A DNA stretch of 32,752 nucleotides from Candidatus Fermentibacterota bacterium. GTDB lineage: Bacteria; Fermentibacterota; Fermentibacteria; Fermentibacterales; JCC-6. Below the pieces are notes generated by a model, which did not search any database, was not told the origin of the DNA, and worked only from the letters and a program-made list of their open reading frames with translations. The stretch lies in assembly GCA_003646025.1 (NCBI GenBank), contig QNDR01000016.1, positions 1-32,752 of the forward strand. The letters are read 5' to 3'. A program made the position numbers and the translations under genes. This document shows, piece by piece, positions 25,165 through 32,663 of the stretch (its first letter is position 1; each line of letters opens with the position of its first letter).

Positions 25165-25857
25165 ATGCAGTATCTAATCATTGTTCTGGTGTCTGTGCTC
25201 CCCGGTCTTGGATGGCTGTGGTTCTTCTACAGAGCAGATAAGTACGAACCGGAACCCAGGAAGCTGGTGCTCAGAACTTTCCTTCTGGGGGTTTTTGTGG
25301 CAATAGCTCTTGGTACTTCATTTGAGGGTTTGCCCTTTCCCTGGGGCCCTGCGCGGTATGCGGCTGTTCTATGGGCGCCTGTTGTGGAGGAGTCAGCAAA
25401 ATTTCTCATTGTGTTCTGGACAGTGTTCTCCAGAAAGGATTTCAACGAGCCAATGGACGGTATTGTATACGCTGCTTCCGCCGCACTCGGTTTTGCCGCC
25501 TGTGAGAACGCCTTTTATGTTCTTGCCAGCTGGCACGGAGGAAGTCCTGAAATGGGTATGTTTACCCTTCTTGCCCGTTCGGTGTTCAGCGTTCCAGGTC
25601 ATGCACTGTTCTCGGCATTTTTCGGTGCTGCCCTTGGCTTTGCAAAGGGGCGGAAAGGTTTCAAACCGGTTCTTATGGTAGCTGCCGGTCTTCTGCTCTC
25701 AATGATTGCCCATGGTCTGTTCAACTGGCTGAGTATGGAGAACATTTTCGGCGGGTTGCTGTTTGTTGTTTTCATGGGTCTTTTGTGGCGGCTGGTATAC
25801 AGAAAACTTGTTATTCCAGCCCTGAACTCTTCACCGTTTAAGAAAGCGCTGGAGTAG
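25165..25857 (+). CDS. PrsW-family intramembrane metalloprotease
   Basis: 230 residues from the ATG at 25165. A GTG at 25159 lies directly on the ribosome site (GGGGGAG at 25153-25159) and is unlikely. Seven to eight hydrophobic helices. The family motifs are present: YEPEPRK near residue 30, EESAK with Glu75-Glu76, HALFS with His147, and HGLFN with His183. PrsW cleaves membrane anti-sigma factors in Gram-positive bacteria, and homologues belong to the CPBP/glutamic-type protease superfamily. Its target here is unknown. It follows htpG by 30 bases and is followed by the MOSC gene at 12. Confidence 0.87.
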   Translation: MQYLIIVLVSVLPGLGWLWFFYRADKYEPEPRKLVLRTFLLGVFVAIALGTSFEGLPFPWGPARYAAVLWAPVVEESAKFLIVFWTVFSRKDFNEPMDGIVYAASAALGFAACENAFYVLASWHGGSPEMGMFTLLARSVFSVPGHALFSAFFGAALGFAKGRKGFKPVLMVAAGLLLSMIAHGLFNWLSMENIFGGLLFVVFMGLLWRLVYRKLVIPALNSSPFKKALE

Positions 25858-25869
25858 ACAGGAAGGTTA

Positions 25870-26337
25870 ATGACCAGAAAATTCAAAGTGTTATCCCTGA
25901 ATATTTCCCCTGAAAAGGGAACGGAAAAAACTCCGGTTGAAACTGTAACGGTTACCGCTGCAGGGTTCAAGAATGATGCACATGCAGGTAACTGGCACCG
26001 GCAGATAAGCCTGCTTGATCAGGAGAGTGTAGAGTATTTTGCATCGGCAAGCGACCTGACAATAAAACCGGGAGATTTCGGAGAGAATATCACCACGGAA
26101 GGCATAGATATAACCCTGCTGGTTCCCGGGAAAGTTATTCTGGGTCCAGGAGGGCTGCGTCTTGAAGTTACCCAGGTGGGAAAGGAATGTCACGGTGACG
26201 ACTGCACCATCTTCCAGAAAGTAGGCAAGTGCATTATGCCTGCAAGAGGTGTGTTCTGCCGTGTTGTTTCCCCCGGGATATTGCACAAAAATGATACGCT
26301 TGAACTTGCTGATACGCAACAACAATCTGAAAACTGA
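25870..26337 (+). CDS. MOSC domain protein
   Basis: 155 residues, a stand-alone MOSC domain. Typical parts: GFKNDAHAGNWHRQISLLDQ (about 32-51), KPGDFGENITTEGID (66-80) and the Cys-containing region VTQVGKECHGDDCTIF, with C107, C112, C121 and C130. MOSC proteins carry sulfur or bind molybdenum cofactor, and stand-alone members include YiiM-like reductases. The precise role is unknown. No molybdenum cofactor genes are nearby, and the partners in this operon are proteases and chaperones. Confidence 0.87.
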   Translation: MTRKFKVLSLNISPEKGTEKTPVETVTVTAAGFKNDAHAGNWHRQISLLDQESVEYFASASDLTIKPGDFGENITTEGIDITLLVPGKVILGPGGLRLEVTQVGKECHGDDCTIFQKVGKCIMPARGVFCRVVSPGILHKNDTLELADTQQQSEN

Positions 26338-26348
26338 AAGAAGGTTCC

Positions 26349-27833
26349 ATGTCGATATTCAGCGAATTGAAAGAGGCTGTCACCAGGAACATTGATCGGA
26401 TGACAGGTTCCGGTGCCCAGTACACAGATGCCCGGTGGTATCAGGATGACAGCTCTGAGATGCTTGTTCTTCTTGATGGAAACCTGGAAGGCAATGACAC
26501 TTCTGTGGAAAGTGGGCTTGGGGTCAGAGTGCTTTACGGTGGCGCCTGGGGCTTCGCGGCAACAAGTCGCACCACCGATGTGGATTCATGTTTCGACAGA
26601 GCAATGGCCAATGCGGTTTCCGCTTCAAAGCTTGTAAAAGTAAGGCTTGATATGGGGAGTAAACTTGGCCACACCGGCAGTTACACTTCACCCCATCAGG
26701 TTGACCCCATTGATGTCAGTCTTTCGGAGAAAGTGGATTTTCTTAGAAGAGTTGATGAATCTCTTACCGAAGACTGGATTCTCCGCAGAATGCTCAGGGT
26801 ACAGTTCCAGAGAATGATAATCCATTTCTGGAGCAGCGAAGGTACCTACACCATGAAGAAACTCATAAACACATTCGCACACATGACTGCTCTTGCCCTG
26901 GACACTGATCATCAGATGCAGAGACGCTCTAAAACTCTGGTGTGTGAGACAGACGGTACAAGAGGCTGGGAGATGCTTACCAACCCTGCTCTGTGGAGCG
27001 GCCACGCGGAACGGATAAAAAAAGAACTCAAAGAAGTTCTCGCAGCTCCCGAACTTGAATACGGCACCAGGTCGGTTATTCTTCTTCCCGGTCAGGGTCA
27101 TCTGCAGGTTCACGAGACCATAGGGCATCCCCTGGAGCTTGACAGAATACTGGGATACGAGCTTTCCTACGCAGGAGGCAGTTTTGTAAATCTTGATTCC
27201 TTTGGAAAACTGAAATACGGATCAGACAAGCTGAATGTCAGTGCATACGGATCCATAGTGAACAGTCCTGGAACATTCGGTTTTGATGCAGAGGGAACAC
27301 CGGAGCGCGACTACCTTCTGATTGACAAGGGTGTTCTGGTCAACTGCCTTACATCAAGAGCCATGATCAGTGAAGCCAACCAGAGAGCCGGACGGGAAGT
27401 GTTTACAGAGAGCGGCGGTGCCAGCAGGTCCACGGCATTCTACAGAGCACCAATCGACAGAATGACAAATGTCAACATTCTGCCGGGAACCGACGGAACT
27501 CTTGAAGACATCATCAAAACCACGGAAGATGGAATAATCGTGGACAATCCCACAAGCTGGTCCATCGGATCGAACAGAGAGCACTTCCACTTTGGATGCG
27601 AGATCGCATGGGAAGTGAAGAACGGGGAGATCACCAGAGTCCTCAGGAATCCTTCCTACCAGGGCCACACCGTGGAGTTCTACAACAACCTCTCAGCAGT
27701 GGGAGACAAGTCTACATGGGTTGTAGAGCAGGTAGAGAACTGCGGCAAGGGTGAGCCCAACCAGGTTATGGAACTGGGACACGGTGTTCCTGTGATCAAG
27801 TTCGATAATGTTATTTCCGGAGAAAGGAAGTAG
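26349..27833 (+). CDS. tldD: TldD-family metalloprotease subunit
   Basis: 494 residues from an ATG with GAAGG upstream. Metal-binding HETIGH (His255, Glu256, His260) is intact in GQGHLQVHETIGHPLELDRIL. C-terminal motifs are present: NVNILPGTDGTLEDIIKTTEDGIIVDNP and a Cys in HFGCEIAW. TldD is the active subunit of a TldD/TldE protease that digests peptides such as microcin B17 precursor and antitoxin CcdA in E. coli. It stands immediately upstream of the TldE/PmbA partner, with three bases between stop and start. Confidence 0.9.
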   Translation: MSIFSELKEAVTRNIDRMTGSGAQYTDARWYQDDSSEMLVLLDGNLEGNDTSVESGLGVRVLYGGAWGFAATSRTTDVDSCFDRAMANAVSASKLVKVRLDMGSKLGHTGSYTSPHQVDPIDVSLSEKVDFLRRVDESLTEDWILRRMLRVQFQRMIIHFWSSEGTYTMKKLINTFAHMTALALDTDHQMQRRSKTLVCETDGTRGWEMLTNPALWSGHAERIKKELKEVLAAPELEYGTRSVILLPGQGHLQVHETIGHPLELDRILGYELSYAGGSFVNLDSFGKLKYGSDKLNVSAYGSIVNSPGTFGFDAEGTPERDYLLIDKGVLVNCLTSRAMISEANQRAGREVFTESGGASRSTAFYRAPIDRMTNVNILPGTDGTLEDIIKTTEDGIIVDNPTSWSIGSNREHFHFGCEIAWEVKNGEITRVLRNPSYQGHTVEFYNNLSAVGDKSTWVVEQVENCGKGEPNQVMELGHGVPVIKFDNVISGERK

Positions 27834-27836
27834 ATC

Positions 27837-29201
27837 ATGATGAACGATAAACTCCGAACCATGATCGCAGGTGCAAGAGACCTTGCCAGAGACCGTGGAA
27901 TAAAGGCATCCATTAACTACCACCACGAGAACAGTCATCTCATGAGAATCGGTAACAACTCGGTGAGCCTTAATACCAGTGAAGAGCTGACTAGAATCGA
28001 TATAGAGGTTATTGACGGCAGGAAAAAAGGAACACACACACATCTCGGTGAACTGGCTTCCACAGAGGAACTGTTCGATATCATTCTGAAGGTTTCCGAA
28101 AAGGCGGCAAACTCGGCTGAGATGGATTTCGAACCGGTTCTTACAGTTATTGAAAGCAATGTGGAACTGCAGACCCAGTACGATGAGGCACTGGACCACC
28201 TGGACCCTGCAGTAAAAGAGCGGGTATACAGTTCCATCTTCAAAAGTGTCGGAGAGGATTACAACTACTCCGGATCCTGGTCCAGCGGAAGTACCGAGAC
28301 ATTTTCCGTTACCACAGCCAACAACAACTATGTATGGCACAGGCTTACAGACCAGCAGTTCATGTGTGTTCTAAAGCACCCTGAGAAGATGTGGGAGCTT
28401 GCCAGCTGGCAGACAGGCTGGAAAGCCGGAGACATCAAAGCTGAAACAACAGTTGAAGAATTCAAGGCTATTCTTCCCACCTACGAGAACCATGCCGGTT
28501 TCAAGGTTGAACCTGGCAACTACAAAGTGGTACTTGGTTCCCAGGCGGTTGGTGAGCTGATGAGTATGGCTGTGTGGTCAGCATGCGCCGGGCGCACCTG
28601 GGAAATGAAGATGGGCTGGACAGCAGACAAAAAGATAGGTGACCAGATACTTCACCAGTCTGTAACAGTTCTGGATGATCCCACAAGCGATCAGATATTC
28701 TCAGAGCCCCTCAGTGATTCCGGAATGCTTACAAAGACTCTTCCCATGATAGAGAGCGGCAAATTCGCGGGTCTTCTGTACGACAGGAACACAGCTTCAA
28801 AGTACGGCAAAAAACCTACACCCAATGCCGGCTGCCTTGTTATGCAGCCCGGCAGTGGACCTGCTGATTTCCTTGAGGCAGTGGAAGGCATCGACCGCGT
28901 TCTCTACATCCCGGCGATCCACTACATGAACATACCCAACATGAGCAAAGGAATATTCACCGGAAGCAGCCGCTTCAGCGCGGTGCTTGTTGAAAAGGGA
29001 AAGATTGTAAGCCCGATATTCTCGAGCAGAATTACCGACCAGTTCGACAACATCTTCGGAAATGTTCTTGAAATTTCATCAAAGACCACGAGTGTAAACA
29101 CATCCAACACCTACGGCAGAAGAAATCCGTCTGCCGTATCGGTACCCACATGGATGCTGGTCGATGATGTAAAGATCACAGACTGCGCAGACAGCTTTTA
29201 A
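27837..29201 (+). CDS. TldE/PmbA-family partner of the TldD protease
   Basis: 454 residues. The family pattern is clear: an N-terminal beta-rich part with RIGNNSVSLNTSEE, a middle FKVEPGNYKVVLGSQAVGELM and a C-terminal NAGCLVMQPGSGPADFLEAVEGIDRVLYIPAIHYMN. The HExxxH motif of TldD is absent, as usual for the TldE partner. It probably forms a heterodimer with TldD. Its stop overlaps the stop of the convergent acyltransferase. Likely last gene of the operon that begins at 18998. The ATG ATG start is preceded by GGAGAAAGGAAG. Confidence 0.88.
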   Translation: MMNDKLRTMIAGARDLARDRGIKASINYHHENSHLMRIGNNSVSLNTSEELTRIDIEVIDGRKKGTHTHLGELASTEELFDIILKVSEKAANSAEMDFEPVLTVIESNVELQTQYDEALDHLDPAVKERVYSSIFKSVGEDYNYSGSWSSGSTETFSVTTANNNYVWHRLTDQQFMCVLKHPEKMWELASWQTGWKAGDIKAETTVEEFKAILPTYENHAGFKVEPGNYKVVLGSQAVGELMSMAVWSACAGRTWEMKMGWTADKKIGDQILHQSVTVLDDPTSDQIFSEPLSDSGMLTKTLPMIESGKFAGLLYDRNTASKYGKKPTPNAGCLVMQPGSGPADFLEAVEGIDRVLYIPAIHYMNIPNMSKGIFTGSSRFSAVLVEKGKIVSPIFSSRITDQFDNIFGNVLEISSKTTSVNTSNTYGRRNPSAVSVPTWMLVDDVKITDCADSF

Positions 29202-30184
29202 GAAAACAAATCAATAACCCCCTTCAGAGGTAAAACTCTGGAGGGGTCTGCATCTTCATAAACAGCAAGCTGTTCAAGTTCCCGTTCGTTTACGGGAATT
29301 CTGCCGATTCGGGCAATTGTGTTTGTCTCCCTGTGGCGTATAAGAAGGTTTTTCCATTCGTACTGATTGGGAAACTCACGGGCCAGCTTTTCCGTGGCTT
29401 CGGCCGTCGCGCGGGCAAAATCAGTTTTGTCATCTGCAGTTTCAACAGGGGTAAACCGCAGATGGAACCCCATATCCGGTGTTTGAGCACACGAGGCCAG
29501 AACAACACCGCACCCTGTTCTCTTCCACATTTTCCACGGTGCTGAAGGTACCAGAACAGGCACTCCGAAGTTCTCTATCCAGGTTCCCCCGGGCCCTCCG
29601 TACGCGGTTGACGCATAGTGAATTATTCTGCCTGCCTGAAGAGTTCTGTACATCCACCTGGGATTCTCATCGGGGAAGTGCAGTGTGTTCCATTTTCTCC
29701 CGATAGACAGCCTGCACTCAGCTGCATAACGGGGCATGTCACTGTACCTGCTGGTAATAACATCAACAGGGTACCCTTCCATTCCAAGAATAACATGCAG
29801 GCTTCTCTCGTCACCGAAGTGGGGAACAAGCAGCAGCAGCCCCTTTCCAGAACTCACTGCAGAATCAAGGTGTTCCCGCCCCTCCCAGGTTACTCTGTTC
29901 TTAATATCCGCATAAACTTTATTCTTCAGGTAAAACAGGGCAAACAGGTTTCTTTCATGCACCCTCCAGTACCCTGAAAGAACCCCGGCCCTCCATTCCC
30001 TGTCCATATCCGGGAAAACACGCTTCAGGTGATCATTGTATAGATTGTTCCGGGATGAGGAAACACTTCCGCGCAGAGATGAAACCACATTGGATATTCT
30101 CTCCACGCCGGAACCGCTCCGCGCCAGTTTAACTGCCAGTGCGATAAATCTGTAATAGACTGACGACAAACCCGATGCTTTCAT
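29198..30184 (-). CDS. LpxL/HtrB-like lipid acyltransferase
   Basis: 328 residues, length and shape of lauroyl/myristoyl acyltransferases. A short hydrophobic N-terminus is followed by LFYLKNKVYADIKNRVTWEGREHL, then GKGLLLLVPHFGDERSLHVI (115-132), the catalytic region, and a C-terminal QYEWKNLLIRHR that matches the P-x-QY-x-W segment of the family. The usual HX4(D/E) dyad reads H122-FGDE-R127 here, so the acidic residue is shifted to position +3 or +4. The family adds acyl chains to lipid A, but members also act on other lipids. It suggests an envelope with LPS or a similar glycolipid, in line with the Mla operon. Confidence 0.78.
   Translation of the reverse strand: MKASGLSSVYYRFIALAVKLARSGSGVERISNVVSSLRGSVSSSRNNLYNDHLKRVFPDMDREWRAGVLSGYWRVHERNLFALFYLKNKVYADIKNRVTWEGREHLDSAVSSGKGLLLLVPHFGDERSLHVILGMEGYPVDVITSRYSDMPRYAAECRLSIGRKWNTLHFPDENPRWMYRTLQAGRIIHYASTAYGGPGGTWIENFGVPVLVPSAPWKMWKRTGCGVVLASCAQTPDMGFHLRFTPVETADDKTDFARATAEATEKLAREFPNQYEWKNLLIRHRETNTIARIGRIPVNERELEQLAVYEDADPSRVLPLKGVIDLFS
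29219..29246 (+). terminator. hairpin at the end of the long operon
   Basis: CCCCTTCAGAG (29219-29229) pairs with CTCTGGAGGGG (29236-29246) over 11 bp with one G-U, around a 6-base loop. It lies 18 bases after the TldE stop and inside the 3' end of the convergent acyltransferase gene. There is no T-run, so it may be a Rho-dependent or weak stop, or only a coding-sequence coincidence. Confidence 0.4.
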
Positions 30185-30381
30185 CCCATTCCTTTCAGGT
30201 CAGAGAATGAAATCTAGCACTTCAACTGGCCGATGTCAGTTGTAAAGCAGTCATAGAGCTAATGGTATTTTCAAACGGAGATGGGGCAATTGCAGATGAA
30301 CGGTATTTGTCAGATGATGTCTGGCATTTCTAGCTGGCGGGCAAATGTGCAGCTATTGTTAAGATGAGCCTCAACTATTCA

Positions 30382-30440
30382 GGTGGTACCCACCCCCTTG
30401 CCAGTTTTCATTCTAAAACTGGTGGCTACCCCCTAGCCAA
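30382..30440 (-). mobile_element. possible IS21-type terminal repeats, remnant
   Basis: A degenerate direct repeat (GGTGGTACCCACCCCCTTGC and GGTGGCTACCCCCTAGCCAA) brackets a perfect hairpin, CCAGTTTT (30401-30408) with AAAACTGG (30415-30422). On the minus strand the block continues outward as TGTCATTGGCTAGGGGGTAG. GGGGG/CCAGTTTT repeats next to a TGTCA end are familiar from IS21-family termini. No transposase is present, so this would be a remnant or solo end. Confidence 0.3.
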
Positions 30441-30598
30441 TGACACTCAAAGTGAACACCAACAAGAGCAGTAATCTCACAGTTGTGACAGTAACCTGTT
30501 TGCACATAGTCGACTGCGCCTAGTCTATGCCATTGTTATGTCTTTTGTCGTCTTCTGTTTTGTTCTCATTGCCGGAGATGATAATGCCCAATATTACT

Positions 30599-30684
30599 AA
30601 TCACAAGGGTTTACTGGAGCATCATCCGGAATTTGCCTTGATAAATGAATCAGCCGAGGTTCCGGTTTCATTTTATCCGGATCG
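30599..30684 (+). repeat. degenerate dispersed repeat, two partial copies
   Basis: AATCACAAGGGTTTACTGGAGC followed by ATCATCCGGAATTT (30599-30634), and GAATCAGCCGAGGTTCCGG followed by TTTTATCCGGATCG (30647-30684), share the start and end of the unit seen at 31542, 31872 and 32664 but lack the middle. Confidence 0.4.
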
Positions 30685-30769
30685 TAAGCTCCCATCGACG
30701 ATTATCTTCACAGTATGCAATAGTCCGTCCAGTAGAACAATTGTCATCTCTGTTTCTTGATTGTTTTGA

Positions 30770-30819
30770 GAATCAGCGGAGGTTCTGTGACAGGCATAAT
30801 CAGAGCATTGTTCGGATTT
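30770..30819 (+). repeat. dispersed ~50-base repeat, copy R1
   Basis: Unit pattern: GAATCAnCnGAGGTTCTG, then about 10 bases, then AATCAnCAGAGCATTTG, then CCGGATT. This copy reads GAATCAGCGGAGGTTCTG and ends near TTCGGATTT. A further partial copy (GAATTAGCGGAGCATCTAG) follows at 30827. It lies on the far side of hicBA from copy R2. Confidence 0.55.
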
Positions 30820-30970
30820 GACCGGAGAATTAGCGGAGCATCTAGATTTCATTAGGTATTAATACTTCGTTTTGTGATTCTTAATCTCTTTCAAAATCAA
30901 CAGAGTATTTGCCAAGCTTTTATGGTTTTAGGAAACCCGAGCAGATTATGAACGGAATGGCTGGTTCAGC

Positions 30971-31138
30971 TTAATTTTTTATTATATGCTTGGCAAGGGA
31001 TTCAACCACTTCACGATGACGTGGAACTGGCTGACATGCCTTTGTTTCGGGATTTTGATACCAATCGTGATTGCTACCATGTCTTATTAATAAACAACCG
31101 GATTCTTTTAATCTCTTTATCAACTCAATTCTTTTCAT
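30971..31138 (-). CDS. hicA: HicA-type toxin (mRNA interferase)
   Basis: 55 residues: MKRIELIKRLKESGCLLIRH, then GSNHDWYQNPETKACQPVPR and HREVVESLAKHIIKN. The family pattern is intact: a Gly-hydrophobic-Arg strand, the GSNHDWY segment carrying the catalytic His, and the VPRHREV turn. HicA cleaves mRNA and is held inactive by HicB. Its ATG overlaps the hicB stop (ATGA) and there is no separate ribosome site, so it is translated by coupling. The antitoxin is encoded first, the reverse of the commonest hicAB order. The product is shorter than the usual gene-calling cut-off and is easily missed. Confidence 0.85.
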   Translation of the reverse strand: MKRIELIKRLKESGCLLIRHGSNHDWYQNPETKACQPVPRHREVVESLAKHIIKN

Positions 31139-31326
31139 GCTAAGACCAGTTCATCAACATGATAAACATGGGGAATCTCGCCGGATGTCAAATCGTTGTG
31201 TATTTCGGTAAGATTTCGTTTTAGCTCTTCTATATTTTCCCCTTGTGTGCGGTAATCTGGAAATTCTTCAAGAAAGCCAATATAGTACTCATCTTCTAGA
31301 TAATATACATATTTAACTTTTTTCAT
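31135..31326 (-). CDS. hicB: HicB-type antitoxin
   Basis: 63 residues from the ATG at 31326, which has a near-perfect AAAGGAGGTGAT site. An upstream frame would add only three residues. It shows the partial RNase H-like HicB fold: MKKVKYVYYLEDEYYIGFLEEFPDY, then the ENIEELKRNLTEIHNDL helix. There is no C-terminal DNA-binding domain (ribbon-helix-helix or HTH), so repression must depend on the core fold, on the complex, or on another factor. It neutralises HicA encoded next. Confidence 0.85.
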   Translation of the reverse strand: MKKVKYVYYLEDEYYIGFLEEFPDYRTQGENIEELKRNLTEIHNDLTSGEIPHVYHVDELVLA

Positions 31327-31349
31327 TAGAATCACCTCCTTTCGGCATT

Positions 31350-31377
31350 AATATAGTACACTATAGCAGTTTTTCAA
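31350..31377 (-). promoter_or_regulatory. hicBA promoter with internal palindrome
   Basis: On the minus strand TTGAAA (31377-31372), a 16-base spacer and TATATT (31355-31350) form a good sigma-70 promoter 24 bases before the hicB start. The inverted repeat TATAGT-N2-ACTATA (31352-31365) covers the -10 and the inner spacer, as expected for an autoregulatory operator. Confidence 0.6.
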
Positions 31378-31541
31378 GGCTGTACTGGCTTTTCATTATG
31401 TTGAACTGGTGCTGGGAAGAACCGACAAAAAACCCAATCTTTCAATCACTGTCCAGATAACAGGTTTCCATAGACGATTACCTTTACAAACAGCAATGGC
31501 TGCTCTGATAAACAAGTGTCGTATGTGATTCTTGTTTTTTA

Positions 31542-31590
31542 GAATCAACAGAGGTTCTGCAAAGCATCAACAGAGCATTTGCTGGATTAT
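31542..31590 (+). repeat. dispersed ~50-base repeat, copy R2
   Basis: GAATCAACAGAGGTTCTGC, then ATCAACAGAGCATTTGC and TGGATTA: the unit itself holds two similar halves. A stem GATTCT (31527-31532) with AGAATC (31541-31546) leads into it. The same feature (GTGATTCTT) precedes the partial copy at 30873. Confidence 0.6.
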
Positions 31591-31871
31591 TTGGCTTAGA
31601 GGAGCCAGAAGCAAATTACTTACATAGCGCTCTAAATCAGCAGACAGTAATACACGAGTTGAAAAGTACCATAACCGCTGTTCTGCTGCATTTTGTTGTT
31701 CCCGAAATTATTTCTTCTTTCGTGTATAATAGTATCTGTAAGAGGGATAAACAAGGAGAACAGTGTTCGATTAATTGTTCTATATCAGCATCGGAAAGGC
31801 AGTTATCCTAACTCATGGGAATTGGCTTACTAGTTGAGTGATAGTCATACATTATTCCTTTTTTTGAGCCT

Positions 31872-31924
31872 GAAAACAACCAGGGTTCTGCGTTAGCAAT
31901 TACCGGGGCATTTTGCCCGGATTC
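31872..31924 (+). repeat. dispersed ~50-base repeat, copy R3
   Basis: Reads AACCAGGGTTCTGCGTTAGC, then AATTACCGGGGCATTTTGCC, then CGGATTC. Closest to R4: they share GTTAGCAAT, the GAGC/GGGC-ATTT block and the CCGGA end. It lies just upstream of the higBA promoter. Confidence 0.6.
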
Positions 31925-31956
31925 TTCATGTGGATTGAAATTGAGATTCTCCAGAC

Positions 31957-31985
31957 TTGTCAAATAGTAACATATATGTTATGAT
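31957..31985 (+). promoter_or_regulatory. higBA promoter with palindromic operator
   Basis: TTGTCA (31957-31962), a 17-base spacer and TATGAT (31980-31985) form a strong promoter. The perfect palindrome TAACATATATGTTA (31968-31981) fills the spacer and touches the -10, a typical site for autorepression by the HTH antitoxin. Transcription would start at about 31991-31993, at the higB start codon. Confidence 0.7.
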
Positions 31986-31991
31986 ACCTGC

Positions 31992-32327
31992 ATGAGATGG
32001 CAAATCAAATACTATAACCAGAGGCTTGAAGAAGAGATTCTCAAATTACCAGCTGGTCTGCTGGCAAGATACTTGCGACTCTCTGATTTACTGATTGAGT
32101 TTGGTTCGAATCTTGGTTTACCACACACAAAGAAAATTGAGACAGGGCTTTTTGAATTACGGTTGAAGGGAAAAGAAGGAATAGCACGAGTTTTCTTCTG
32201 TACGAAAATAGGTAAGGAGATTATCATGCTTCATTCTTTTATCAAGAAATCTCAGAAAACGCCCAGGAAGGAAATTGAAATTGCAAGAAGAAGAAAGAAG
32301 GAGGTGTTAGAAAATGAATCATTCTGA
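31992..32327 (+). CDS. higB: HigB/RelE-type toxin (phage Gp49-like family)
   Basis: 111 residues: MRWQIKYYNQRLEEEILKLP, then GLLARYLRLSDLLIEFG, LGLPHTKKIETGLFELRLKG, then IARVFFCTKIGKEIIMLHSFIKKSQKTPRKEIEIA. This is the RelE-like Gp49 pattern: the LFELR strand, the R-x-FF strand and the LHSFIKK-x-x-K-TP-x-x-EI end. Such toxins cleave mRNA on the ribosome. There is no Shine-Dalgarno site, and the predicted transcript starts at or next to the ATG, so the message may be leaderless. It overlaps the antitoxin gene by 14 bases, toxin first, as usual for higBA. Confidence 0.85.
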   Translation: MRWQIKYYNQRLEEEILKLPAGLLARYLRLSDLLIEFGSNLGLPHTKKIETGLFELRLKGKEGIARVFFCTKIGKEIIMLHSFIKKSQKTPRKEIEIARRRKKEVLENESF

Positions 32328-32604
32328 ACTGAAAGAGAAAGCACTGGAAAATGGAAAAGTCAGGGATGCCTATGAAGCACTTGAACCAGAATTCTCCCTG
32401 CTTCATGAAATATTGAGAGCTCGCCAGAATGCCGGGCTTAGCCAGGCAGAGATCGCTGAACGGATGGGAACAAAGGCTCCAGCAGTTACACGATTGGAAT
32501 CTTCATTGAGCAGCGGTAAACATTCGCCATCACTTTCTACACTTAAGAAATATGCGGATGCCCTGAACTGCCATCTGGAAATCAAGCTTGTAGCAAACAG
32601 TTAA
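32314..32604 (+). CDS. higA: HigA-type antitoxin with XRE helix-turn-helix
   Basis: 96 residues. AAGGAGGTG precedes the ATG by about eight bases. Residues about 35-90 form the HTH: LHEILRARQNAGLSQAEIAERMG, then APAVTRLESSLSSGKHSPSLSTLKKYADALNC. It should bind and neutralise HigB and repress the operon by binding the palindrome at 31968-31981. The strong ribosome site, compared with none for higB, would favour excess antitoxin. Confidence 0.88.
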   Translation: MNHSELKEKALENGKVRDAYEALEPEFSLLHEILRARQNAGLSQAEIAERMGTKAPAVTRLESSLSSGKHSPSLSTLKKYADALNCHLEIKLVANS

Positions 32605-32663
32605 GCAACTACTCGGAACTTACTGGATAGCCATTGCCGTCCATATTTTTCGTGTGTGGCGGG

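Larger units (their letters stand above)
30185..30970 (+). other. non-coding accessory region, more AT-rich than its surroundings
   Basis: I see no credible gene here. An open frame at 30527-30760 has no ribosome site and no recognisable protein. The segment contains the possible IS21-type end at 30382-30440, degenerate copies of the dispersed repeat (30599-30634, 30647-30684, 30770-30819, 30873-30912) and the tail of the hicBA region. Confidence 0.6.
31378..31956 (+). other. non-coding region between the two toxin-antitoxin modules
   Basis: No open frame of note. It holds copies R2 and R3 of the dispersed repeat and a TATAAT at 31725-31730 followed by AAGGAG and a frame that stops after three codons, which may be the ghost of a lost gene. 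Confidence 0.5.

Noticed and set aside
30527-30760. 77-residue plus-strand frame
   Set aside because: No ribosome site and no recognisable domain. It overlaps degenerate dispersed repeats.
31725-31745. Promoter and start of a gene between R2 and R3
   Set aside because: TATAAT is good but there is no -35 at proper spacing, and the frame after AAGGAG stops after three codons.
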